From Purpureocillium takamizusanense (lineage: Eukaryota; Ascomycota; Sordariomycetes; Hypocreales; Ophiocordycipitaceae): 64,000 bases of DNA. A model generated the notes under the pieces. That model saw only the letters and a program-made list of their open reading frames with translations. It did no database searches and was not told the origin of the DNA. The stretch spans positions 2,728,001-2,792,000 of the forward strand of contig NC_063070.1 in NCBI RefSeq assembly GCF_022605165.1. Direction: 5' to 3'. Within the stretch, counting starts at the first letter, position 1; every line of letters begins with the position of its first letter. The position numbers and the translations under genes were made by a program. Of the stretch, positions 44,686-56,048 are shown piece by piece.

Positions 44686-46010
44686 TGCGGCGGATGGCTC
44701 GCGGGTCTCTGGCGCCGCGGTCCGGCGAGGGCAGGCGGATGTGGAATTGAAGAGGCCGCCGTTTGGGAGGGCGATGGCGGCGGCGGCGGCGGCGGCGACA
44801 ACGGCGGCGGCGACGGGGGGAAAGCGGCCTAGCGAAACGGGCGACCCGACTCGGTGAGGGTGTCAAGTGACGTCTGGGCGGGTGATCACAGCAGCGGTAT
44901 TCGTGGCACCATGGGGTGTGGCAAGCGGCACGCTGCAGTCGGTCGGTCGGTCGCGCGGTACGTGGCGAGCTTGTGCTGTGCTGTGCTGTGCTGTGCTGCG
45001 GGTCGGCAGGCAGGCAGGCGGGCAGGCGGACTGGATCAGCGTCGCGACATGTGTGTAACGGGCGACTGACGATGGATGGATGACAGGACGATGAACGATG
45101 GACGTTGTTGGCTGGCGGACGGGGGGCAAATAGATGGGATGGACGTGGTGGTGAGTTTTGACTGGAAAGCAATTAATCCCTGTTCGTTAGTAGGGAGGAG
45201 GCCCAAGGCTTGGTGCTTGTTGCTTGCTGGCTTGGCTGGCGAGGTTGGGTCGGGTGTGACCCAACTTCCACCATCAGTGGTGCTGAGGTTGCCAATCCAA
45301 CCTATGGAACCATGGCCCCCCCCAAGAGCCCAGCCCAAATTACCACCTACGGGGGGAGCGCAGCCGCCGGGGTGGGGCCCGGACGGGCGAGCCTCCACGA
45401 ACAGCGGGAGGGCGGCAGGCGGCTGGGAGTTTGCGGGCGCTCGCGCACCCATTGACAGACAGCCTTACGTCCCGTCTACGTACCTAGGTACGATGTGCAG
45501 GCGGTCGCAGCGGTGGTGGGCGGGTGGACTGCTGGGAAGCGGGTAGAGACTCAGTGCAGTTGAGGTGGGCTTGGGGGTTGGGCCGACCCTGGGGCGGCGG
45601 CGCCTCCACTGCCATCCGTGGGCGGTGGCTAGTAGTTACAGAGGGGGCTCAAGAAGTTCAATGTGCAATGCCCGGGTTGGTTGTACCTCGTGCAGTACCT
45701 GTGTTACCACGGGCAGGCACTGCACTGCTGGACGCCACCGACCCCAGCGAGCGGCCTTTCCACCTTGGCATGCATGCACGCACAGGTGATGAGAGCCTGA
45801 TGTTGGCACGCGCATATCCAGGGGAAGAAACATGCATTCGAGCCAACAACAGCCCAACACCACGCAGCAGCGGCGCATGTCGCCTGCAGCAGCCCTCTCT
45901 CGCCTGTGTGCCGTTCGAGAGCAAGAGCAGAAGCGGCGATGGGCTACCCACGACGCAAGTTGAATACCTAACAATCAATGGCTGCTATTGAGTACCTACA
46001 GTACCATGTC
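44686..46010. other. Intergenic region upstream of WHI2
   Basis: 1.3 kb. The first ~180 bases are still open in the WHI2 frame (Ala-rich, no ATG). A TGCTG repeat lies at 44973-44998. Further right there are only short frames; it should include the WHI2 promoter and the amidase 3' UTR. Confidence 0.5.
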
Positions 46011-47946
46011 TCACCGCGAACATCGCACCTCCACGTCCGCCATCGCCCACCGCCTCACCGGCCGCTCGCGAACCCTCGTCTGCCGCTCAAACGCGTACGC
46101 CAACCCCACCAGGTCCGCGTCCGAGCACAGCCGCCCCAGGAAGCTCAGGCCGTACGGCACGCCCGGCGCCGTATCGACCATGCTCCTGCTCCTGCTGCTG
46201 CCGCCGCCTCCCCCGCCACCGCTGCCGCCTCCGTCTTCGGCTTCGTCGTCGTCGTCGTCGTTATCCAGCCACACCACCTCGGCATCGGCCGGGTAATGGC
46301 CCATCGGCACCGACACCATGGGCGCGCCGACCACGGCCGTCCACTCCGCCGCGAGCGTCGTCGGCATCGCCACCGCCGTGAGGTCGTGCCGGTCCAGCGC
46401 CCCGAGCAGGCCCTGCGGCCCGCCCAGCTCGAGGAGCCGCTCGCACGCCGGCGCGAAGCGCGCGTCGCTGTTGTCCCAGCCCTGCGCCAGCACGTCGTCC
46501 CAGTGCGCCGTATTCTTCCCCGGGAAGCCCTCCTTGGGGTGCCTCTGCGTGAGGTCTCGCAGCTCGGCGAGCGTGCGGACGCCGCTCGGGTTGACGCTGA
46601 GCTCCGCAAAGTACAGGGCGAGACTGGACATGAAGTCGGCTCCCATGACTGTGTACTCGGCCTCTCGGAGCTCGTCCATCTTGGCGCTGAACTCGACCTC
46701 GATGACGGTGGCTCCGTTCTTTTCGAGGACTTCGAGAGCCTGCTTGAATCCGCCGATCTCAACATCCCATCTCTTGTCCTCGTTTTGCGCCTCGATGACG
46801 TTCCAAGGGACCCCTATCCTGGACCCGCGCAGCGCGTCCTCCTTGCACGCCGCCACAAAGTCTGGTATCGTCGGGATAAGCGTCGTATAGCCATCGTGGG
46901 GATCCGGCCCGGTGATGGCCTGCAGCGCGTATGCGGCATCCCGAACCGTGTGCGCAATCGTCCCAACGGTATCCATGCGCTCTGATATGGGCACCACCAT
47001 GTCGCGCGACGTCATGCCGACGGTCGGCTTGATCCCGACCACGCCGCTCCTCTGCGCCGGCCACACGACCGAACCGTCCGTCTCCGTGCCCAACGCGGCA
47101 AACGCAAGGCCCAGGTCCACGGCCACGGCGCTGCCGCCGGAGCTGCCGCAGGGCTCCTGAGACTCGTAGTAAGGGGCAAACGTCTGCCCGCCGTGCGCAG
47201 ACCACCCGCTGCTGGGCTTCTTGCAGCGGTACCCGGCCCATTGGCACATGTTGGTCTTGCCAAGGATGACCACCCCGGATGCGCGCAGCTTGGTGACGAC
47301 ACCGGCATCGCGGGGAACCTTGGCTCCGTAGAGGATCCACGACCCGGCTTGTGAAAGCTTATTAGCAAGGGCCAAGGAGAGCCCACAGCCCGTCGTCGTC
47401 TTCGTTGCCTCGGGGGTAAATGCTCACCCGTGGTATTCATATCGTCAGCTGTCCCAATGTTGTTCTTGACGAGCATGGGGATGCCGTGGAGCGGCCTACA
47501 CTCATGTCGCACATGTAAGCATAATCCATCATGAGACGGGGGGGGGGGCGCAACACTTCCACTACCCTCGGCTCTTTCCGGCAGCTCTCTCCCTGTCAAG
47601 TTCGGCAGCAATCTCGCGAGCATCCGGGTTGACCTCCGTCACGCAGTGCAGCTCATCGTTGACCTGCTTGATGCGCGCCAGGTACGTCTAGTCACCGCAG
47701 CGTCAGGCTTGAGTCCCTCTCTGTTTTTCGCTTTCACGGCTCTGCTGGCAGTCACTGCGATGTACTTGCCTCGACCAGCTCTACGCTTGTGAAAAGGCCC
47801 CTCTTGAGCCCATCTGCGAGGTCCTCGTACGTGGCATCGATGAGACGCGGGAATACGGCTCCCGCTTGTCCGCTGCTGCGCCCATGGCCCTCCGCGGGCT
47901 GACTTGTGTCGTGGCAAGCCACCGACAAGTGTCGCTCGTCGGCCAT
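46011..47946 (-). CDS. Amidase (amidase-signature family) with a GC-AG first intron
   Basis: There are four exons: 47946-47770, 47687-47566, 47495-47428 and 47347-46011, giving about 567 residues. Amidase-signature enzymes hydrolyse amide bonds with a Lys-cisSer-Ser triad. Here Lys110 is in GIPMLVKNNIGT, Ser191 in CGSSGGSAVAVDLG and Ser215 in GTETDGSVVWPAQRSG, followed by VGIKPTVGMTSRD. The joins RG/PLHGIP and NTT/AGSW are restored by splicing. Intron 1 must begin with GC (GAG/GCAAGT, 47769-47768), the classic non-canonical donor; reading it as GTACAT two bases later puts exon 2 out of frame. There is no signal peptide. An Asp/Glu/Gly-rich insert (DNDDDDDEAEDGGGSGGG) lies before the last conserved block. 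Substrate is unknown. Confidence 0.88.
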
Positions 47947-48914
47947 CGTGGCGTGGCAGATTGATGAATGTGTAAGACGGACAAAAGTCCAGCACGAGAG
48001 AGAAAGAGGAGTAGAGGACAGTGAGCTCACAGGCAGTAAGACGCACGCAACCAATGAAGGAAGGGCCAAAAAGGTCCGAGGCTCCAAAGCGGTGTCCAGG
48101 CGTGCCAAGTAATAAATAAGATCTTCCAGAGTTCCGATTCCCGAACGTCAAGGTGGTGGAGGTGGTGGTGGTGGAGGGCACGCGGAAGCGCGGAGGGCGC
48201 GGTCTAGCTGCAACGCCTTCTTTCTTTCCGGCTGCCTGCCTGCCTTGCCCCTCTCCTCCTGGTCCTCCTCCTCCTCCTCCTCTCAGCCGCCCGCATCATC
48301 CATCCATCCATCCATCCCTCCCTCCCTCCCTACCCGTCGTCGTCGTCGTCACCTCGCTTGCTCGCTCACTTCCGTACTTGCACGACAATCAACCCCCCTC
48401 CCCCCGGCCCCCGCGCGCCCCCGTGTGGTAAGCGCCGAGGTCGACACCCAAGTTAGTAACTTACTACTACTACTTCCCCGACCTGTCTGCAAAAAGCACC
48501 GATGGATGGATGGATGGATGCGATGTCGTGCATGCATCCAGCATGACATGCATGAACAATGTGCATGCAAGGGACAGAGCACCGGGCGCAAGCAGTTTCG
48601 GTCTGGGTTCACTTGCTAACTAAGTTTGTTGTCTTCCTGCGAGGGCCGTTGGAGAAGCCTCCTGCGCCGCGCTGCGCGTCGGATGTAGTCTTGCTGTGTT
48701 TTGTCGTTGCAGAACTTTTGTCATCCGTGATTAGTTTGAGATTGGCAATCTACCGACCTATCTTGGTTGTAGCTTGGAGAGAGAGAGGGCTTGTCGCTTT
48801 GGCTGCGCCGAGGTGGGAATAACACATACATAGCAACGGTCACAATACCACGACGCACACAACAAAGTCAAAACTGACTCCCGATCCATTGGACGAGTTC
48901 GCGTGTATTTGGTA
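47947..48914. other. Intergenic region with microsatellites
   Basis: About 1 kb upstream of the amidase. It contains CCT repeats (48264-48282), CATC and CTCC repeats (48294-48330), GTCGTC repeats near 48340 and ATGG repeats near 48502. No gene seen. Confidence 0.55.
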
Positions 48915-51053
48915 TCATTCGCTGTCGCTATCCCCGAAGATGGCATGTAGGACCTCCTCATTGGCCGCCTTCCCCTCGATCGCTTCGTTCCTCTCCGGAT
49001 CTATCTCCGTGGCCTTGCCCTGCTGCTTTGCCGCCGCCTCTGCTTCGGCCGCGTTGCTCTCCGTCTGTCCCGGCTCGGGCAGTAACGCGGCGGCGGCGCC
49101 CACGGGCACAGATGCCGACGCCGGCCCCGTGTCCGGAGACTCCCCCTCCGGCTGAGCGGGCGTTGGCCAGCTCGTCGTCGTGCTGCTCCTCGGGCGGTTC
49201 GCTTCGGGCTCGTGGTCAGGGCGCGAATGCGCCGGCGCCTTGACGTTGAAGCGCTTGCACAGGAGTCGAGTAGGGTAGAAGTCGGCGACGCTCCGCGTCA
49301 TGTCTCCAAACATGCCCACCCTGGCCGCTTCCTCGGCCGGGTCGGCGACCTTGGGCTCCGGCTTGGCCAACATTTCTCTCTGGTCCTGCGCTGCAGACGA
49401 TGGGTTCAGGACCGTCTTGGACGTTGTGAAGCGCGATGCCATGAAGCCGGTCATTGGCTTGAATATTCTCGCACAATTGTAGAACTCATTCATTTCTCGC
49501 AAGAAGTCGTCATCGGACACGCCGTTGCGCCTGTCTGGCGGTGAAAGCTCGGGGTTTGCTTGATTCTCCAGGTACCGGCGATATCGCGTGCGTTTTGCCT
49601 CATCGTCGGCGTAGGGCCCGCCCGCGCTCCGGGCGAGCGCTGCCGTCGCCGTGGCGCGATCCACCTTGGGTGCCCGGTCCCAAAGGGCTTTCCGCTTCTC
49701 CTCATCGGACATGCCTACCTCGGCAGGGATCTCGCCTCGAGCTGGTGGGAGGTCGGCCTTGCCTGATGCGGCGGCGAGCTTGTCTCGGGCCGTCGCCGAG
49801 ATGAAGTCGAAGACCGACTTCCCTGGCAATGCCTTCTCTCCGAGCAACGCCGCTCGTTCACGAGGGCCCAGCGCCGAGGCTTTAGCGGCATCCGCTGCTG
49901 ACAAGTAGTTGGAAGAATTTGATCTCGCTGTTGGATCCTTGGCTGATGTCCAGCCGGATGGGACCGCCGGCGGGGCGTACTCGGAGAACAAGGCAGCTAA
50001 GTCTTCGGTGACCTTGGCCAAAACGTATCCTGGAAGCGGCAGTCGACCGTCGTGGCATCGTCTGAGGCCATCAGCCGTTCTGGCTGTCCTTGGGACAAAT
50101 TTGGGTGCCTTGTCGAGCGACGGGTTGGCTAAAGCTGACGCCTTCTTCTTCTTCTTTTTGTCGCCTCCGATAATCCGGTTGTATTTGATCTTGGGTCCAA
50201 TATCGTACGGATCCTCCTCGTCGGAGCCGGTATCGTTGAGAACACCCACGCCGAATGCACCCCGCGACGATTTTGATTTTGGTTTCTTTGGCTCGAGCAG
50301 CGAATGCCGCGGCCCGTTACCGAGCTTGTCGTCGTCATCGTCGTCGTCGTGTCCGTGGTTGTCTGCGTCAAGCTTTTGCCTGAAGCTTTGGAGGTCCGGC
50401 TGCCCCCCGTGTCCGAGACCCATGCGATCGGTTTTGCGCACAAACTGTATCATCGGCGCATTATCCGGGGCGAAAAGATGCGTCTCTGCTTGGTGTCCTG
50501 AGGATGGCTTGCCGACATCGAGTCGAGCCCTTCGCCGCACCTTGGGACCAACGCCCTGGCCATCTTTCCAGCCCATACGGCGCAGCAGCTGCAGCCCCAT
50601 GGTGTCGCCCTCCGCCTTGAACAAGCCCATGAGGCCGCCGGGACGGCCCTCGCCCTGGGAGGTCGAGCCCAGTCCTGCAAACGCCTGAGATGTCTCGATC
50701 TGCTGCGACTCGGCGACATCGGCTAGGTCCTCCTCGTCCATGAAGTCCTCAGCGCGCTGCTGCTTCGAGGCCGGGCCATCCCTGTTGCGGCTGCTCCGAC
50801 TTGATACAAAGGTGGACGGGGTCCAGCCTTCTTTGGAGCCGACGGTGTTGAAGTAGCCTGCGCTCCAGCCTCCGGTAAAGGCACCATGTAATCGCTTTCG
50901 GCCCCTCTCGTCCCTTACCTCCTGCTTCCACAGAGGCAGGTACGCGCCATCGTCGCGAGAATCGGCCTCGTCGGGTAGGGGCGTGCCGAAGAGCGCGTAC
51001 GGCGCATGGTTGCTGTCTGTTTCGAACGTGGATCGCGAGCGTTTGTAGGACAT
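48915..51053 (-). CDS. G-patch protein of the GPATCH1/TOUGH family, splicing factor
   Basis: One exon of 712 residues from ATG at 51053; MSYKRSR is the usual family start. The N-terminal family block is clear (PYALFGTPLPDEADSRDDGA, WKQEVRDERGRKRLHGAFTG, GWSAGYFNTVGSKEGWTPST), and a G-patch follows at ~152-185 (MGLQLLRRMGWKDGQGVGP). Downstream are the conserved DPYDIGPKIKYNRIIGG, HDGRLPLPGYVLA and FYNCARIFKPMTGFMASRFT segments. G-patch proteins of this family activate a DEAH-box helicase in the spliceosome; the human homologue is found in the catalytic spliceosome, and the plant homologue TGH affects RNA processing. Location is nuclear. The C-terminal tail (~600-712) is disordered. Confidence 0.92.
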   Translation of the reverse strand: MSYKRSRSTFETDSNHAPYALFGTPLPDEADSRDDGAYLPLWKQEVRDERGRKRLHGAFTGGWSAGYFNTVGSKEGWTPSTFVSSRSSRNRDGPASKQQRAEDFMDEEDLADVAESQQIETSQAFAGLGSTSQGEGRPGGLMGLFKAEGDTMGLQLLRRMGWKDGQGVGPKVRRRARLDVGKPSSGHQAETHLFAPDNAPMIQFVRKTDRMGLGHGGQPDLQSFRQKLDADNHGHDDDDDDDKLGNGPRHSLLEPKKPKSKSSRGAFGVGVLNDTGSDEEDPYDIGPKIKYNRIIGGDKKKKKKASALANPSLDKAPKFVPRTARTADGLRRCHDGRLPLPGYVLAKVTEDLAALFSEYAPPAVPSGWTSAKDPTARSNSSNYLSAADAAKASALGPRERAALLGEKALPGKSVFDFISATARDKLAAASGKADLPPARGEIPAEVGMSDEEKRKALWDRAPKVDRATATAALARSAGGPYADDEAKRTRYRRYLENQANPELSPPDRRNGVSDDDFLREMNEFYNCARIFKPMTGFMASRFTTSKTVLNPSSAAQDQREMLAKPEPKVADPAEEAARVGMFGDMTRSVADFYPTRLLCKRFNVKAPAHSRPDHEPEANRPRSSTTTSWPTPAQPEGESPDTGPASASVPVGAAAALLPEPGQTESNAAEAEAAAKQQGKATEIDPERNEAIEGKAANEEVLHAIFGDSDSE

Positions 51054-52292
51054 GAGATCCACGTGATCAGGGCATCGCTGCCCAGGCTCCCGGTGCGCAA
51101 CGTCGTGCGGGCAGGAGTGGTGGCGACCGGTCGATTGTTGAAGGCAGATGCACACTTACAGCATGGAGTAGTAGGCGATGGACGCGGTCATGGCAGTGTT
51201 GAGAACTTGAGACCAGCAGGGACAGAAGTCTGGTGGTGGGTCTTATCGATAAAGCCCATCCCCGGGTGGGCAGAAGGGGGGCACAATGAAGGCTCGACGC
51301 AGGGCGGCGGGGCGCTACGGGCCAGCCGTTTATTTCAGGTTAGAGTAACAGTTTCGTTGCATTGCTGTACCTGATTGCCATCCTCAGCATGACGTGACCC
51401 AGGTCTCGGCGCATGTGCGCGACAGGTCGCAGCATCTCAAAGCTGTGACGAAGCTGGCTTGCTGCGCCCCTCTCTGTTTGTGATGGACAAGTGTGACTTG
51501 GACGATCGAGTGGAGTAAGCTCTAGGCGTCATTGGCGCGGTTACTACTCCATCAGTATTTCGTGGAGGCGGAAGTCTGTTCCTTGAGCTTGACCAAGTTC
51601 AACGCTGCGCAAAGGCCAGGTGCCTAGCAACGCTCATCGTGTTGTGCAGATTTGAGAAGGACTTTTTTTCCGTGCTAGTAATGTAATTTTGTAATCAATA
51701 AAGGAAAGACTCTATACGAGGCGCGGGGGTAAGCACCAGCAAGCAAGAGCCACGCAGCAATATAATACGGCGCGGCATAATACGACGAAAGACGAGTCAT
51801 AGGCACGGTTCGAACAGTCTACGGTCACGAGTACGGTCTACGGCTTACGAGCTTACTACTTACGCCAATCGATTGCAATAGAACCGAGCAATATCTTCAT
51901 TCAAATAAGAAGGTCGCGAGGCAAGGCAGTCGCAGCCAGGCAGCTAGGCAGTCGCGCATGCACGAGACTCGCGGCGGCCACGAGAGTTATGGCGGCCACG
52001 AGAGATATGGCGGCCACGAGAGATATGGCGGCAAAAATACCCACGCCAATAAGATAGCTTTCGCAATAAGATAGAGCAATAAACCGCTATCCTAGTCTTA
52101 GAAATCAAGAAATCATCTTGCCCGACGATAACCCTCACCGACACACAAAACAGTTACCCACCCACTCTCTAAAACCTCCCCGGGCTCGTAGGTAGTACTC
52201 GCACATACACGAAAACAAGCTCTGCAACTCTAGGACCGCGTCAAACGACATCTCCCCTAACCGCTCCCCAAAGCCGCGAGATTAGGAGAGCC
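51054..52292. other. Intergenic region with 18-bp repeats
   Basis: 1.2 kb, becoming AT-richer to the right of 51650. It contains a short 18-bp repeat array (51971-52032). No gene seen. Confidence 0.55.
51971..52032. repeat. 18-bp tandem repeat, about 3.5 copies
   Basis: The unit ATGGCGGCCACGAGAGAT repeats with small changes, the last copy incomplete (ATGGCGGCAAAA). On the minus strand it would read as an ISRGRH-type peptide repeat, but no gene context supports that. Confidence 0.85.
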
Positions 52293-52805
52293 TTACTCCC
52301 TTACCGTCCGCGCTATGGATGGGTCCTCGAGATACGTTCGCGTTCCGTCCCGGGTCCACCTGCACGTCGCGTCGACGCGGCCGCTTGTACTCCAGCACCA
52401 ATCGCCATTGCTAGTGCACTACATCCGGCTGTTAGCCCAGAAGGAACAGTGAATTAGAGAGCTTGTGTACATACCGGGTCCTCGGCAGTGCAGGGCTTAG
52501 TACCATACCATGGCTCGCCGACGTGGTATCCGTCATTGTTGTAGGCAGGGATGCATTCGTTCAAGTCGGCAGAGCATTGCTATCACAAAAAGAAAAGAAG
52601 CGTCGTCAGCGATCTTAGTGCGCTCTGTCACAAGAATGCTATGAAGCGAGACATACCCCGAACTCAATCTCGGCCCATTAAGGTTAGGAAGTACATCGTA
52701 ATCGAGACCTTTCCCGGATGGCGGGCCGCAGTTTTTCGTGTTCGGAGAGGCAAGGGCCATAGAGTAGCAGCCGAAGAGGATGATGAGCTTGTTTGTGGAT
52801 GGCAT
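52293..52805 (-). CDS. Small secreted cysteine-rich protein, effector-like; exon 1-2 frame conflict
   Basis: I reconstruct three exons. Exon 1 starts at 52805 with a signal peptide (MPSTNKLIILFGCYSMALAS) and continues PNTKNCGPPSGKGLDYD. Exon 2 is 52579-52475 (QCSADLNECIPAYNNDGYHV then GEPWYGTKPCTAEDP), and exon 3 is 52418-52293 (CTSNGDWCWSTSGRVDATCR and onward to TAA). Introns 1 and 2 have ideal branch sites (GCTGAC, CTAAC) and TAG acceptors, and exons 2-3 join in phase 0. The best exon 1 donor (GTATGT, exon end 52657) is in phase 2 and would stop after a few codons in exon 2. Only a weaker GTACTT donor (exon end 52695) keeps the frame, giving 113 residues with seven mature cysteines. Either that donor is used or the gene carries a frameshift. 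No family recognised. Confidence 0.6.
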
Positions 52806-52932
52806 TGTGCTCTGCGCGCTGGATCCTAGGTCATAAATGAAAAGGCAGACAAGTGTTGATTGATGTTAGAATACACTAACGGCTTAACAGGGACGGGCTC
52901 CCTGGTCTTAAGTAGTCATACGCTCTGCATAG

Positions 52933-53353
52933 ATGGTTTTTCGTTTTCAATTAATTTACTAAGAGCGACGGGCATAGCTACTATACTTGATAGCACTTTG
53001 CGTTGCGTCTGGTGGCGGACGTCCTAGCTAGATTGTAGTCGCTGACCGAAGGAGTTAGCAATAATCTCACCATGATTTTTCATTTTCAATTAACTTACGA
53101 AAAGCGATAGGCATAGCCACTACACTTGCTAGCATACTTGAAGTTGCGCCCGACTGCGGACGCCGTGGCTAGATTGTGGTCACTAGCCGAGGGAGTTAGT
53201 AGTAGTCTCACCATGATGTTTCGTTTTCAGTTAACTTCCGAAGAGCGATAGGCATGGCTACTATACTTAGAAGCACTTTACGTTGCGCCTGAGAGCAGAT
53301 GTCCTGGCCAGATTGTGGTCGCTAGCCGAAGGAGTTAGCAGTACTAATCTCAT
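52933..53353. repeat. Three diverged tandem copies of a ~140-bp unit
   Basis: Copies start near 52933, 53072 and 53213 (periods 139 and 141). Each begins ATGRTNTTTCRTTTTCARTTAA, shares a central TAGGCATRGCTACTATACTT-like block, and ends CTAGCCGAAGGAGTTAGCAG-like. Many differences are transitions (for example GCGACGGGC versus GCGATAGGC). The array begins ~130 bases upstream of the small secreted gene start. Confidence 0.9.
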
Positions 53354-56048
53354 CATATTCATAAGTCGTACGTACCGTGTATTGTTATTCTCTTGTGTCG
53401 TCTTGTTCTGCGGCACAGACCATAACCTGCTTGCTCGCGTGCTCTCCATGCTCGTTAACATCCTACACCATCTGGCAGATACGCGAGGCGTAAGCATGAA
53501 ACCCAACGCGAATCCACGAATGACGCACCCATATATCCAGTACCTACCTATTTCGCTGGACCGGCGTTGGCACGGCGCAACGACAGTCGGGGTACGTACA
53601 TTTCATGCCCAAGGCTGTGTGTGGCCGGCCCAACTGGGCAGAGGGATTTGTTGTTGCGCAAGTGCCTGCCCGGCCTGCTCCATGCAGGCCCATCTCGTTG
53701 ATAGTAATGCCATCCACCCATGCGTGGCGGGGGCCAGTGGCGGAGGGGCGCGCACATCGTGTTTGGGCAACCGTTACGGACTAAGACGGAGGGGCCTGAT
53801 ATCTGGGACGACGATACGAACGATCGAGCAGCGCATATCCAGATGCCCCATGCGCTGCGGCCGCCGAATCGCATTTCGTCTCGATCAGGTGCGCTGATGC
53901 CCAGTATGGGCCTCGCGAGGGGCGGTAAATCTAAGCGACTCAGCTGCTATATATATACCTAGGAGAAGACTGACTTCGTATCTCATAACGTACCTACGAA
54001 GTAGTTACGCCGTGGTTATCACTGCATACAGTACGAAATATACTCTGCGTCATATTCCGTACGTTGTACGTATTTCGTGCGTAGGCGCAAGGTTGGCCAA
54101 GGCGGGTTGGCTGTTGGCTTGGTCCGTTTCCAGCACACCAAAAACGGCCCCTCTCCCACGCCCCCCCGGGCTCCCCTCCTTTTCCGTGGCCCAGCGCGCA
54201 CGTTTTGGCTGCCTGCCACCTCGTCGATACCAGGCAGTCACAAGCCTGGTTCCGTTGCGCACCCAGTGAAACGAGCCTGCCTGCCCGTTGCCGGGTCGGC
54301 AGTGGGCCTCTGCGGCGCTGGGTGCCACAGGAGCCCAGGCAGGCGGGCGCTTGCTGCGATTTGAAATCCGTGGGATGCCGCCGACGCCAGGGGGGTCGCG
54401 CTGCTGCCCAGGAGGCTGAGGCTTGACGGGAGATGACGACGGGTCCATTGACGTCTCCATGGGGATACGCTGATGAAGGTGGAGGTAGCTGAGAGCAAGG
54501 ACAGGCGAGGTGGCTAGTAGGTGGTAATATAAAAGGCACAGGACGAACCCACCGAAGTATCTTACGTCGTTCGCGGCGGGTTCGTTGGGGACTGCAACGC
54601 GCTCGCAAAGTGATGAGACCTATCTATACCAAGGCACCGCCTGGATTGATGCAGCTCCCGTCATCACCTCAATCGCTGAAGCCGGTGCTGGCAGCGCCAG
54701 GCTCCATGCTCGGTGGTGGTGGGCCCGCTGGCGCCAACCGAGGCGCTAAATCGGAGCATCGCAAGCTGATCTCGGCCAAGTGTCACGGCCTCGACCAGAG
54801 CAGAGCAGTGATGGATGGCTCGCTCGGTCGCTCGCTCGGCACCCAGCCGCCAGGTGGGCATTACTATTAGGATAGGGCCGCAGGCAAAAAACCTTGGATT
54901 CCACACAGACAGGGACAGGCGCGGCGTTGTTGGCCCAGAGTGACGGTGAGCAGCACCACCCCCGGAAGAAGCAAAAAACGGGTTGCCGCGGTGGCCGGTC
55001 GCTTGGCTTCCATGTTCCAGTCGCTCGCTCCCTGCGTGGGCTCCCGCTGCGCTGCGTTCACTGCACTGCGCTGCGCTGCGTCTCCGTCGTGTAAGGTTTA
55101 TTATGTAGGTACGGAGTACTTCCATCGTACATGGATCACGCTGCGCTGGCGTCACCGATCCCGTCCACTCGGGCTGTCTGCCCTGCTGCGGGCCGCGACT
55201 TGCCTCGCCGTAATGTAGCACCGTCAGTGGTCCCCCTGTACATCCCACTAGTGACGGGATCCATACTACTGCGGCAGCTTAACTCAGGAGACCCAACCTT
55301 GCCAGCTAACTGCCTTGCCTTTCTTTGCCCAGCAGCATCAGCAGTAGCAGTAACTTCCGTGCATCTCCTGTGCCGCGTGCCCATCTCGACGCAAACTCTC
55401 GCCGTTGCCATCTTCTCCCTTTCCTCCTCTTCCTCCTCCTTTCTCCTCTCTCCATCTCCATCCCCAACCCTCGTGCCGTCGAGCGCATGCGCATGCACCC
55501 ATTGGCCGCCGCCACCATCCATTGCCGCACGCAACGCCCACTCCGCCCAGCGCCTGCCTGCTCTCGCCCAAGCCTGCCGCGGCCGCCTACCCACCCCCTC
55601 GGGCGCCGATAATTTATAGTGGGCAGCGAGAACGAGGATCGACACCCGCCCAGGCAACGGCTGGGCCGCCTCCAGCGAACGAGCACGAGCTGCCGCCGCC
55701 GCCGCCGCGCCCGCGCCGCGCAAATACCAGGTTTAGTACCTGCGACTGGCAGATTCCGGACCAGACCATCAGGAACAACCTACCTAAGTTATTAGTACCT
55801 ACCTACGTACCAAGCCAGCTCCAGCAGCCCGTCGTCGGCCCCTGCTTCCGCGTGCTCGCCTGTCGGTGCGAGGTGGACGAGCCCGCCGCCGCACGCACGC
55901 ACGCACCCACGTCGCCCATTGGGCTGGGCTGGGCTGGGCCTCGCCGTCGCCGCCGCTGTTGAAGTAATTGCTTTGGCTTCGTTCCCGCCGACCTCACGCT
56001 GTCCCTTGCGCTCCCCCTTTGCTTCCGCCATCCATCTCTTTGTCCGAC
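53354..56048. other. Intergenic region upstream of KIN1, no gene seen
   Basis: 2.7 kb. The + frame at 53283-53897 overlaps the tandem repeats and lacks an identifiable domain. Several other frames of 60-200 codons have arbitrary composition. GGGCTGGGCTGGG and GCACGCACGCAC repeats lie just before KIN1. It should hold the KIN1 promoter and leader. Confidence 0.5.
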
